In this document: positions 1 to 5,462 of the stretch, piece after piece | How positions within the stretch are numbered: the stretch's first letter is position 1 | Layout of the letters: each line of letters starts with the position of its first letter | Source of the DNA: Clostridiales bacterium | GTDB taxonomy: Bacteria > Bacillota > Clostridia > Christensenellales > Aristaeellaceae | Reading direction: 5' to 3' | NCBI GenBank assembly: GCA_012522875.1 | Contig: JAAYJP010000189.1 | Location: 1-5,582 of the forward strand | Length of the DNA: 5,582 nt | Notes under the pieces: model-generated | The model's database searches: none | Told to the model about the DNA's origin: nothing | Seen by the model: the letters and a program-made list of their open reading frames with translations, nothing else | Program-made: the position numbers and the translations under genes

Positions 1-902
1 AGCGCCTTGCGAATGGCGGGGACCGGGCCCAGGCCCATCACGGAGGGGTCTACACCTGCCTGGCCGGCGGCAACGATTTCGGCCAGGGGTTTCAGGTTCA
101 GTTTCTTCACCGTGTCCTCGCCCGCCAGAAGCAGGAAGGCGGCGCCATCGTTGATGCCTGAGGCATTGCCGGCGGTGACGCTGCCCTCTTTCCTGAAGGC
201 GGGGCGCAGGCCTGCCAGCTTATCCGGACTGGTTTTACGGTTGGGGTATTCGTCCCGGGCGAAGGTCACCATCTCACGGCCCACCTTTACTTCCAGTGGC
301 ACGTTTTCCGCATCAAACAATCCTTCGTCCACCGCCTTGATAGCCTTTTCCTGGGATGCCCATGCAAAGGCGTCCTGGGCTTCCCGGGTAATGCCATGCT
401 TGTCGGCGATGTTTTCGGCTGTAATACCCATATGGACATTGCCAAAGACATCGGTGAGGGCATCTTTGATCAGGTGGTCCTCCACCTGGAAGGCGCCCAT
501 TCGGAGGCCCTTGCGGGTCTCTTTGGGCAGAAGGTACGGCGCTGCGGACATGTTCTCCACGCCGCCGGCAACGATGATGTCAGCTTCGCCAGCGGCGATG
601 CTGGTGGCGGCGTTCATTACCGCTTTCATGCCGGAGCCGCATAGCATATTGACAGAATAGGCGCAAACGGAAACCGGGATGCCGGCCTTCACCGCTGCCT
701 GCCTGGCGATGCCCTGCCCCAGGCCGGCGGACAGGATGTTGCCGCAGATGAGTTCATCTACCTGTTCCGGAGATACGCCGGCATCAGCCAGAAGCGGTTT
801 GATGACCGCTGCGCTCATGTCACTGGCATGTGTTGCGCTCAACGCCCCCAAAAAGGCACCCACAGGCGTACGCCTGGCGGAGACGATAAAGACCTTTTTC
901 AT
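1..902 (-). CDS. Acetyl-CoA acetyltransferase (thiolase), partial at the window edge
   Basis: Cytoplasmic thiolase, expected to condense two acetyl-CoA to acetoacetyl-CoA or run the reverse cleavage, feeding butyrate/ketone-body or beta-oxidation chemistry. Read from the ATG at 902-900, 300 full codons are visible; the family usually has about 390-400 residues, so roughly the last quarter is outside the window. The N-terminus MKKVFIVSARRTPVGAF is typical. GQGIARQAA lies at 62-70, and NMLCGSGMKA at 85-94 carries the acyl-accepting cysteine Cys88. The second-half signature GNASGINDGAA is at 245-255. The C-terminal His and second Cys motifs are not visible because of truncation. The start is set by AGGAGG five bases upstream. 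The gene is divergent from the hydrolase operon, and no hbd or crt partner is visible. Substrate chain length cannot be decided; acetoacetyl-CoA thiolase is the default reading. Confidence 0.95.
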   Translation of the reverse strand, partial: MKKVFIVSARRTPVGAFLGALSATHASDMSAAVIKPLLADAGVSPEQVDELICGNILSAGLGQGIARQAAVKAGIPVSVCAYSVNMLCGSGMKAVMNAATSIAAGEADIIVAGGVENMSAAPYLLPKETRKGLRMGAFQVEDHLIKDALTDVFGNVHMGITAENIADKHGITREAQDAFAWASQEKAIKAVDEGLFDAENVPLEVKVGREMVTFARDEYPNRKTSPDKLAGLRPAFRKEGSVTAGNASGINDGAAFLLLAGEDTVKKLNLKPLAEIVAAGQAGVDPSVMGLGPVPAIRKA

Positions 903-907
903 GAGTT

Positions 908-913
908 CCTCCT
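908..913 (-). promoter_or_regulatory. Ribosome binding site of the thiolase gene
   Basis: On the minus strand AGGAGG is followed by five bases (AACTC) and then ATG. This is a near-perfect Shine-Dalgarno that fixes the thiolase start at 902. Confidence 0.85.
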
Positions 914-928
914 CGCGTGTTTTCCTTG

Positions 929-941
929 GTGGTTCAACCAC
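929..941. repeat. 13-bp perfect palindrome upstream of the thiolase gene
   Basis: GTGGTT-C-AACCAC is a perfect inverted repeat with a single central base. It lies 27-39 bp before the thiolase start codon, just upstream of its ribosome binding site. Its place in the leader or promoter region fits a repressor operator, but no cognate regulator is visible in the window. Outside the 13 bp the symmetry stops. It could be chance. Confidence 0.4.
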
Positions 942-1100
942 ATGGCCTGAGCACCAATTATGAAAACTGATTCATGTTCCATATTGCTTTTACTCCATCT
1001 GGCAGTAATATAAAATGCATATTTTGGCAAAAGTTCTATACATTATTCATTTTCATCCAAGCGGGTGGGATCTGTCCCGAATAAGAGGTGAGCGCTGTAT

Positions 1101-1129
1101 TTGACAGCCTGTCTGGCGCTTCGTATAAT
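1101..1129 (+). promoter_or_regulatory. Consensus sigma-A/sigma-70 promoter of the hydrolase-PfoR operon
   Basis: The -35 box TTGACA is at 1101-1106 and the -10 box TATAAT at 1124-1129, separated by exactly 17 bp. All twelve bases match the consensus. Transcription should begin near 1136, giving a leader of roughly 47 nt before the preferred GTG start at 1183. Such a perfect core promoter implies strong basal transcription unless it is repressed. Confidence 0.88.
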
Positions 1130-1151
1130 ACGGTCAAGCATTTTGTCGCCT

Positions 1152-1163
1152 GGTGACATCACG
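1152..1163. promoter_or_regulatory. Small dyad in the 5' leader of the hydrolase operon
   Basis: GTGA-CA-TCAC is centred just after 1157, about 20 bases downstream of the predicted transcription start and upstream of the ribosome binding site. Flanking GCC and GGC could lengthen it as an imperfect stem. It is in the right place for a repressor operator behind a very strong promoter. The arms are only 4 bp, so this is a weak call. Confidence 0.25.
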
Positions 1164-1168
1164 GCACA

Positions 1169-1174
1169 GAAAGG
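1169..1174 (+). promoter_or_regulatory. Ribosome binding site supporting the GTG start at 1183
   Basis: GAAAGG lies 8 bases before the GTG at 1183. The alternative in-frame GTG at 1153 has no purine-rich Shine-Dalgarno in front of it (ttttgtcgcctg). This decides the hydrolase start in favour of 1183. Confidence 0.55.
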
Positions 1175-1182
1175 CAAGAAAA

Positions 1183-2214
1183 GTGGAAGAGAAAAAATAC
1201 ATCGCTGCCCGTGGCCGCCAGATAGCCTATTACCGGCTGGGAGAAGGGAATTGCCGGAAGCTGATCCTGGTGCATGGAAACGCGTCTTCGGCTGCCTTCT
1301 TTTTTCCTGCCATTTACGGATTGGCAGAGCGTTTTGATGTGGTGGCGCCGGACCTGAACGGATTTGGCGATACCGAGGCCACGCCTATCAAGGCGCCCAC
1401 GGCGCTTCAAGACTGGGCGGAGGATGTAAACGCCCTGGCGGAGGGGCTAAGCTTTGAGCGTTTCTCCCTTCTGGGCTGGTCATTGGGCGGCGGGGTGGCC
1501 TGGCGCTTTGCCACGCTCCACCCGGAGAAACTCAGCCACCTGGTGCTGTTGTCCCCCATGTCACCCTATGGCTTTGGCGGCACCAGGGGGGAAGACGGGG
1601 AGATGTACGATGCCCGGGGCTGGGGCTCCCCCGGCGGCTTCGCCAACCCGGCTTTTATCACCAGGCTAAAAGAAAAAGACCGGGGGGACGATCCCATGGC
1701 GGCCAGGGCGGTACTGGGCAAATCCCTGTTCGCTGCCGGCTGGCCACTGGAGAAAGAATGGCAGGACCTGTTCGTGGAGGAGCTGCTCAAGATCAGGCTG
1801 GGGGAGGACTACTATCCCGGAGACTATCAGGGGTTGGCGGAATTTCCCTATGTGCTGCCTGGCACGCGCGGTATCTCAAACGCCCTCGCGCCCCAGTATG
1901 CCGATGTATCCGGGATCGTGAATATCAGCCCCAAACCGCCCATTCTGTGGATCCGGGGGGACAAGGACAGCCTGGTGAGCGACCGGTCCTATTCCGACCT
2001 GGCCGTGCTTGGGCTGATGGGCATCATCCCCGGCTACCCAGGCGAAGAAGTGTTTCCGCCCCAGCCTATGGTGGCGCAGACCCGCCGGGTCCTGGAGCGT
2101 TACCAGGAGAACGGCGGCAGTTATCAGGAAATCGTGCTCACAGGCTGTGCCCATGCCGGACACCTGGAAGCGCCTGATGAATTTGCGGCGGCACTCACGG
2201 AGTTCATATCATGA
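1183..2214 (+). CDS. Alpha/beta hydrolase with complete catalytic triad (substrate unknown)
   Basis: Soluble alpha/beta-hydrolase-fold enzyme of 343 residues from the GTG at 1183; the GTG at 1153 would add ten residues but lacks a ribosome binding site. The oxyanion-hole motif LVHGNASS is at 29-36, the nucleophile elbow GWSLGGG at 98-104 (Ser100), the acid motif RGDKDSLVS at 258-266 (probably Asp262) and the base motif HAGHLEAP at 324-331 (His327). A long cap lies between about 124 and 245. A conserved-looking stretch at 277-307 (LMGIIPGYPGEEVFPPQPM, then a QTRRVLERY helix) recalls a longer hydrolase subfamily that I cannot name. There is no signal peptide, so it is cytoplasmic. Hydrolysis of an ester, lactone or amide is likely; haloalkane or epoxide chemistry is less so because the nucleophile is Ser. 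It is the first gene of an operon under a consensus promoter and overlaps the PfoR-like gene by four bases. Confidence 0.92.
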   Translation: MEEKKYIAARGRQIAYYRLGEGNCRKLILVHGNASSAAFFFPAIYGLAERFDVVAPDLNGFGDTEATPIKAPTALQDWAEDVNALAEGLSFERFSLLGWSLGGGVAWRFATLHPEKLSHLVLLSPMSPYGFGGTRGEDGEMYDARGWGSPGGFANPAFITRLKEKDRGDDPMAARAVLGKSLFAAGWPLEKEWQDLFVEELLKIRLGEDYYPGDYQGLAEFPYVLPGTRGISNALAPQYADVSGIVNISPKPPILWIRGDKDSLVSDRSYSDLAVLGLMGIIPGYPGEEVFPPQPMVAQTRRVLERYQENGGSYQEIVLTGCAHAGHLEAPDEFAAALTEFIS

Positions 2215-3221
2215 GGGAAAAAGCGAAGGCCTTCTTCAAGCGATACTTTATCGATGCCATGAGCCATATGGCGCTGGGCCTGTTCTCCTCGCTGATTATC
2301 GGCCTGATTCTCTCCCAGCTGTCGGCTATCCCCTTCCTGAGTTTCCTGAAGCCTCTGGCAGCGATCGTATCCGCTTCCTCCCCGGTGGTGGGCGCAGCCA
2401 TCGGCGTTGCCATTGCCTATGGGCTGAAGGTCAAACCCCTGGCGGTGTTCTCCTGCGCAGTGGCCGGCGCATATGGCTACCAACTGGGCGGCCCTGTGGG
2501 GGCTTACCTGGCGGTGGTGGCAGGGGCGGAGTGCGGGCAGTTCATCGCAGGGAAAACCCCGGTGGACATTGTACTGGTGCCCATCCTTACCATCGTGTCC
2601 GGCGGCATCATCGCCAACCTGGCAGGCCCAGGCATCGCCGCCGGCATGGACGCCCTGGGCGGTTTTATAAACCGGGCCACGGAGCTGCATCCCATCCCCA
2701 TGGGCATCCTGGTGAGCGCCGTGATGGGCCTGGTTTTGACCGCGCCCATCTCCTCGGCTGCCATCAGCATTTCCCTGGGGCTAAGCGGGCTGGCAGCAGG
2801 GGCAGCCTGTGTGGGCTGCTGCACGCAGATGGTGGGCTTTGCTGTTCAGTCTTACCAGGACAACGGCTTGGGCGGCCTCTTCAGCCAGGGCCTGGGCACC
2901 TCCATGCTTCAGTTTGGTAACATCCTGAGAAAACCTGTTATCTGGCTGCCCCCCAGCCTGGCGTCTGCAGTCCTTGGCCCCGTATCCACGGCGGTATTCG
3001 GCATGGCCAACACACCCTCCGGCGCCGGGATGGGCACCAGCGGCCTGGTGGGCCAGTTCGGCGCCTGGGCCGCCATGTCCCCCGCCATGCCGCCGCTTGA
3101 ACTGGCGGGGCTGTTGCTGTTGATGCACTTTATCCTGCCGGCGGCCCTGACGCTGGCGTTCTGGTGGGTATTTAAAAAGCTGGGCTGGATTCAGCCCGGC
3201 GATATGAAATTGGCGCTATAA
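2211..3221 (+). CDS. PfoR-like / PTS_EIIC_2 family integral membrane protein
   Basis: A 336-residue polytopic membrane protein whose whole length resembles the PfoR / PTS EIIC_2 family. A basic N-terminal helix (1-15) is followed by about eight to ten hydrophobic segments. Family-like stretches are GKTPVDIVLVPILTIVSGG at 114-132, TAPISSAAISISLGLSGLA around 177-195, the Cys-rich GCCTQMVGFAV at 202-212, QGLGTSMLQFGNI at 226-238 and AGMGTSGLVGQFG at 272-284. The family is named after Clostridium perfringens PfoR, first proposed as a regulator of perfringolysin; that role has been disputed. No IIA or IIB domain or phosphorylation site is visible, so sugar phosphotransfer is unproven and a transporter of unknown substrate is equally possible. 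The ATG overlaps the hydrolase stop (ATGA), with GGAG eight bases upstream, suggesting translational coupling. Its 3' end overlaps the convergent zupT gene by 6 bp. Confidence 0.88.
   Translation: MREKAKAFFKRYFIDAMSHMALGLFSSLIIGLILSQLSAIPFLSFLKPLAAIVSASSPVVGAAIGVAIAYGLKVKPLAVFSCAVAGAYGYQLGGPVGAYLAVVAGAECGQFIAGKTPVDIVLVPILTIVSGGIIANLAGPGIAAGMDALGGFINRATELHPIPMGILVSAVMGLVLTAPISSAAISISLGLSGLAAGAACVGCCTQMVGFAVQSYQDNGLGGLFSQGLGTSMLQFGNILRKPVIWLPPSLASAVLGPVSTAVFGMANTPSGAGMGTSGLVGQFGAWAAMSPAMPPLELAGLLLLMHFILPAALTLAFWWVFKKLGWIQPGDMKLAL
3174..3200 (-). terminator. Rho-independent terminator of zupT inside the PfoR coding sequence
   Basis: On the minus strand a stem GGGCTG-AATC-CAGCCC (3197-3182) is extended by two outer GC pairs across one C-A mismatch, and is followed at once by TTTTTAAA (3178-3171). 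This is the order expected of an intrinsic terminator for the leftward zupT transcript, beginning 16 bases after its stop codon. On the plus strand the same hairpin has no T-run after it, so it should not stop the PfoR transcript. Confidence 0.7.
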
Positions 3222-4079
3222 AATCAAGAGGGATATGGCCATGATGGCCATGCCCAGGATCAGGCCGGCGATTACAATGTGATGCTCCCCCTGTTTCTCC
3301 GCTGAGGGCAGGAGTTCATCCAGGGAGATATACACCATGATGCCCGCCACCGCAGCAAAAATGATTCCCATGAGGGCATCGCTCAGGAAAGGCCGGAAAA
3401 TCAAAAAACCCAGCAATGCGCCGACGGGCTCCGCCAAGCCTGAAAACAGGGCCATCAGGAAGGCACGCTTTTTGTTGCCAGTACCGGCATACAAAGGGAC
3501 GGCCACCGCGATTCCCTCCGGGATATTATGAATGGCCACGGCCACGGCGATGCTGATGCCAAGCGCCGGGTCTTTCAGCGCGCCCACAAAGGTGGCCAGG
3601 CCTTCCGGGAGGTTGTGTGCCATGATGGCGAAGGCGGATATCAGGCCTACCCGGGCCAACTCCTTCCTGCGTTTCCCGTTGTACCGGACAACAACGCTAT
3701 CGCCTGCGGCCTCCGGCTGGGCCCCGGCGTGAGGGTCATAGCTGACTTCATCCATGCCCAGCATCTCGTGGGGGTTACGCTCCTGGGGGATGATGAAGTC
3801 GATCAGCATACTTAACAGAATGCCTCCAAAGAAGGCCAGTACCGCAAAAAGATTGCCGTTTGCGCCATAGACACCGTTTAGGGTGTCAAAGGAACCGCTG
3901 AGCATCTCCACAAAGGAGATGTAGATCATCACCCCGGCGGAAAGACCCAGCGCGCCTGAGATCAAATGCTGGTTGATGGGTTTTTTGCGGAAGACCACCA
4001 GGCCACCGATGCCGGTTGAAAGGCCGGCAAACGCTGTCAGGCCAAATGCACGCAGGTAATCAAGCGCAGTCAAATCCAT
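3216..4079 (-). CDS. zupT: ZIP-family zinc/divalent metal importer (ZupT-like)
   Basis: Inner-membrane transporter of the ZIP family, expected to import Zn2+ and possibly Fe2+, Mn2+ or Co2+. It has 287 residues (E. coli ZupT has 257), with the extra length partly in a hydrophilic His/Asp/Glu-containing loop at about 99-142 between helices III and IV. The paired metal-binding helices carry HNLPEG at 155-160 and HNIPEG at 184-189, the latter continuing IAVAVPLY, and SGLAEP at 213-218 supplies Glu217. These are the hallmark residues of the ZIP transport site. About eight membrane segments are visible. The start ATG at 4079 has AAGGAG eight bases upstream. It is transcribed alone, convergent with the PfoR-like gene. 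No Zur-like operator was recognised. The functional class is secure; metal specificity is inferred. Confidence 0.94.
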   Translation of the reverse strand: MDLTALDYLRAFGLTAFAGLSTGIGGLVVFRKKPINQHLISGALGLSAGVMIYISFVEMLSGSFDTLNGVYGANGNLFAVLAFFGGILLSMLIDFIIPQERNPHEMLGMDEVSYDPHAGAQPEAAGDSVVVRYNGKRRKELARVGLISAFAIMAHNLPEGLATFVGALKDPALGISIAVAVAIHNIPEGIAVAVPLYAGTGNKKRAFLMALFSGLAEPVGALLGFLIFRPFLSDALMGIIFAAVAGIMVYISLDELLPSAEKQGEHHIVIAGLILGMAIMAISLLIL

Positions 4080-4127
4080 ATCCGTGTCTCCTTTTTGGCA
4101 GCTGTGGCCGCCTGTTCTTGTGCCAGT

Positions 4128-4157
4128 ATGCTACAGGAGATCCTGCAGCCGCGTCAA
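4128..4157 (-). promoter_or_regulatory. Probable zupT promoter
   Basis: On the minus strand TTGACG (4157-4152) is followed by an 18-bp spacer and TAGCAT (4133-4128). The -35 box matches 5 of 6 bases and the -10 box 4 of 6. The -35 starts immediately after the T-tract of the upstream gene's terminator, an economical junction. The leader before the zupT ATG would be about 40 nt. Confidence 0.5.
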
Positions 4158-4174
4158 GAAAAAGGCAGCCGCGT
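4145..4174. repeat. Direct repeat of GCAGCCGCGT beside the terminator
   Basis: GCAGCCGCGT occurs at 4145-4154 and again at 4165-4174, exactly 20 bp apart. The second copy is one arm of the terminator stem. The first overlaps the proposed zupT -35 region and could also pair with the other arm at 4181-4189. It may be a decayed duplication or an alternative RNA pairing partner. Confidence 0.45.
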
Positions 4175-4190
4175 TTTTTTCGCGGCTGCC
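4158..4190 (-). terminator. Rho-independent terminator of the isomerase-like gene
   Basis: There is a perfect 10-bp inverted repeat: GGCAGCCGCG at 4164-4173 and CGCGGCTGCC at 4181-4190, with a seven-base homopolymer loop. On the minus strand the stem is followed by TTTTTCTTG, so it terminates the leftward isomerase-like transcript, whose stop codon is 14 bases upstream. On the plus strand no T-run follows. Confidence 0.88.
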
Positions 4191-4204
4191 GGCTTCAGGA
4201 ACCC

Positions 4205-5242
4205 TCAGGAGTCAACGCCCATCAGCAGTTCCATCACATACATCTCCAGTTTTTCCAGGTTCTGCTCCTTTACGCACTGCGCCTGGAAAGCGTAGTCAAA
4301 GCGCTTGACCTTCTCCAGCAGGAGCTCAAAGATGCGCTTGGAGTTGATGATATGGCGGTAGCAGTCCTCCGGGCCCTGGGTGCGGGCAGCTTTTACATCC
4401 AGGCCCACACACTCGCCCTTGTCGCCAAAGTTGTTTTCATACAGCACCTTCACCTGGTTGAAGGCCTGGCGCAGGTTTTCCACGCCAAAGGTCTTGTCCT
4501 GGTCGAAGCGGATGCCGTTTTGGTCGTTGAGATGTACGCCCCAGAGCTTTCCGAAGGCCAGGGCCAGCGCCATGTCGTTGGCCGGGTCCAGGCCGGAGAG
4601 GATGGAGTGCGCGCTTTCAATGCAAAGGCCCACGCGGGATGGGTCGGCGGTCTGGGAGCCGACCGCCAGCGCGTGCCCCGCCGTGCCGCAGTAGCTGCGG
4701 TCAACCGGTTCATTGGGCTTGGGCTCAATGAGCACCCGGATGCCCGGGTCATACGCCAGGATCTGGTTAATTGCATCCCTGAGCTGAAGGATTTTCTCAA
4801 CCGGGTTTTTGCCCTCAGCCACCAGGGTGCCTTCGCGCGCCAGCCAGAGCTGGATTTTGTTGGTACCCAGCGCTCTGGCGATGTCGATGCTGCGGAAAGT
4901 GCGCCACATGGCGAAGTCGAAGTCCTCCTTACGGCTGGCGGTATAGGCGCCATCGCTGGTGTGATGGTCAAACCACAGCCGGGGCGCTACAAACTCAGCA
5001 AACAGGCCATGTTTGTCCAGCAGTGCTTTCACATCCCTGGCGTAGTCCGCGATTGCCTTGTCAGACATGTTGTTCATGTCCGGCACCGCGTCATCATCAT
5101 GGAACTGGACGCCGTCCATGCCGATTTCTGCGAAACGCTTGATTTTCTCCTCAAAAGGGATGGTAGGGCGGATACCGGGGCCAAAGGTCTCCGTGCCTTC
5201 ATGTACATTCCAGGGCCCCACGGTGAAGCGGAATTTTGCCAT
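4205..5242 (-). CDS. Xylose-isomerase-like TIM-barrel sugar isomerase/epimerase
   Basis: Cytoplasmic TIM-barrel protein of 345 residues that resembles class I (Streptomyces-type) xylose isomerase, which is about 390 residues, but is shorter. Equivalents of catalytic and metal residues are visible: FHDDD at 47-51 (His48, Asp51), WLAREG at 133-138 (Trp133), EPKPNEP at 173-179 (Glu173, Lys175), ESAH at 209-212 (Glu209, His212), FDQD at 246-249 (Asp247, Asp249) and LDVKAART at 281-288 (Asp282, Lys284). At the site of xylose isomerase Asp245 it has His237 (VHLNDQNG at 236-243), the third ligand typical of epimerase and rhamnose-isomerase relatives. Aldose-ketose isomerisation or epimerisation is likely; the substrate is unknown and may not be xylose. 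The ATG at 5242 is chosen for GGAGGT five bases upstream; longer in-frame starts enter the intergenic region. It is divergent from a Gfo/Idh/MocA oxidoreductase and ends at a strong terminator. Confidence 0.88.
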   Translation of the reverse strand: MAKFRFTVGPWNVHEGTETFGPGIRPTIPFEEKIKRFAEIGMDGVQFHDDDAVPDMNNMSDKAIADYARDVKALLDKHGLFAEFVAPRLWFDHHTSDGAYTASRKEDFDFAMWRTFRSIDIARALGTNKIQLWLAREGTLVAEGKNPVEKILQLRDAINQILAYDPGIRVLIEPKPNEPVDRSYCGTAGHALAVGSQTADPSRVGLCIESAHSILSGLDPANDMALALAFGKLWGVHLNDQNGIRFDQDKTFGVENLRQAFNQVKVLYENNFGDKGECVGLDVKAARTQGPEDCYRHIINSKRIFELLLEKVKRFDYAFQAQCVKEQNLEKLEMYVMELLMGVDS

Positions 5243-5265
5243 GTTGTACCTCCATATCATTTGTA

Positions 5266-5280
5266 AAGTAACGCTTTCTT
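5266..5280 (-). promoter_or_regulatory. Cre-like site in the leader of the isomerase-like gene
   Basis: On the minus strand AAGAAAGCGTTACTT matches the catabolite-responsive-element consensus WTGNAANCGNWNNCW except at two defined positions (A for T at position 2, T for C at position 14). It lies between the proposed transcription start and the ribosome binding site, where CcpA-type binding would block elongation. A related LacI-family operator is equally possible. The core AACGCTTT is shared by many such sites, so the call is tentative. Confidence 0.3.
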
Positions 5281-5333
5281 GCGTCATAACGATACATCGA
5301 TGCCTGAAAAACCGTATTGGAAAAACCTTCGGG

Positions 5334-5362
5334 AGCATAGCATAATTGGCTTGGGCTGTAAA
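5334..5362 (-). promoter_or_regulatory. Probable promoter of the isomerase-like gene
   Basis: On the minus strand TTTACA (5362-5357, 5 of 6 matches) is separated by 17 bp from TATGCT (5339-5334, 4 of 6). The -10 is preceded by an overlapping second TATGCT. Initiation near 5327 would leave a leader of about 85 nt, which contains the cre-like site. Confidence 0.5.
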
Positions 5363-5391
5363 CCTCGCCATGTGGATATCGTGTCATTTTC

Positions 5392-5420
5392 TTGCCATAG
5401 CGGGAAGCCTGTGATAAACT
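5392..5420 (+). promoter_or_regulatory. Probable promoter of the Gfo/Idh/MocA oxidoreductase gene
   Basis: TTGCCA (5392-5397, 5 of 6 matches) and TAAACT (5415-5420, 4 of 6) are separated by 17 bp. TG at 5412-5413 one base before the -10 gives an extended -10 element (TGATAAACT). Transcription would start near 5427, about 36 bases before the ATG. Confidence 0.55.
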
Positions 5421-5462
5421 GTCCGCGTCATAAACAACCGAAATAACTCAAGGGAGTTAACC

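Larger units (their letters stand above)
5281..5433. repeat. Direct repeat GCGTCATAA in the divergent control region
   Basis: GCGTCATAA occurs at 5281-5289 and at 5425-5433, 144 bp apart and in the same orientation. One copy lies in each gene's leader. They could be binding half-sites for a shared regulator, or a chance match of nine bases. Confidence 0.3.

Noticed and set aside
7..660. A 217-residue open frame on the plus strand over the thiolase
   Set aside because: The sequence is low-complexity Ser/Ala/Pro-rich, as expected of a GC-rich shadow, while the minus strand encodes an unmistakable thiolase with the CGSG motif.
1060..1082. GGGA-TCTG-TCCC hairpin in the intergenic region as a terminator
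   Set aside because: The stem has only four pairs and no T-tract on either side, and it lies upstream of the promoter.
1153..1182. Upstream GTG start for the hydrolase, adding ten residues
   Set aside because: It lacks a Shine-Dalgarno, whereas the in-frame GTG at 1183 has GAAAGG eight bases upstream and gives the more usual N-terminus. It cannot be excluded completely.
2124..3128. Long minus-strand open frames across the PfoR-like gene
   Set aside because: They are His/Gly/Gln-rich shadows of a GC-rich membrane-protein gene, with no start signals or motifs.
3234..3251. ATGGCCATGATGGCCATG tandem/palindromic motif as a regulatory site or plus-strand terminator
   Set aside because: It encodes the repeated Met-Ala-Ile near the zupT C-terminus, and no T-run follows on the plus strand, so coding explains it.
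4016..5266. A 416-residue open frame on the plus strand
   Set aside because: It lies antisense to the isomerase-like gene and the zupT start, has no ribosome binding site or recognisable motif, and crosses a strong terminator and a promoter. The opposite strand gives a clear enzyme with a full set of active-site motifs.
5243..5371. N-terminal extension of the isomerase-like protein to 388 residues
   Set aside because: The extra 43 codons lie in the intergenic control region and include the proposed promoter. The ATG at 5242 has GGAGGT at ideal spacing and starts directly with the TIM-barrel sequence.
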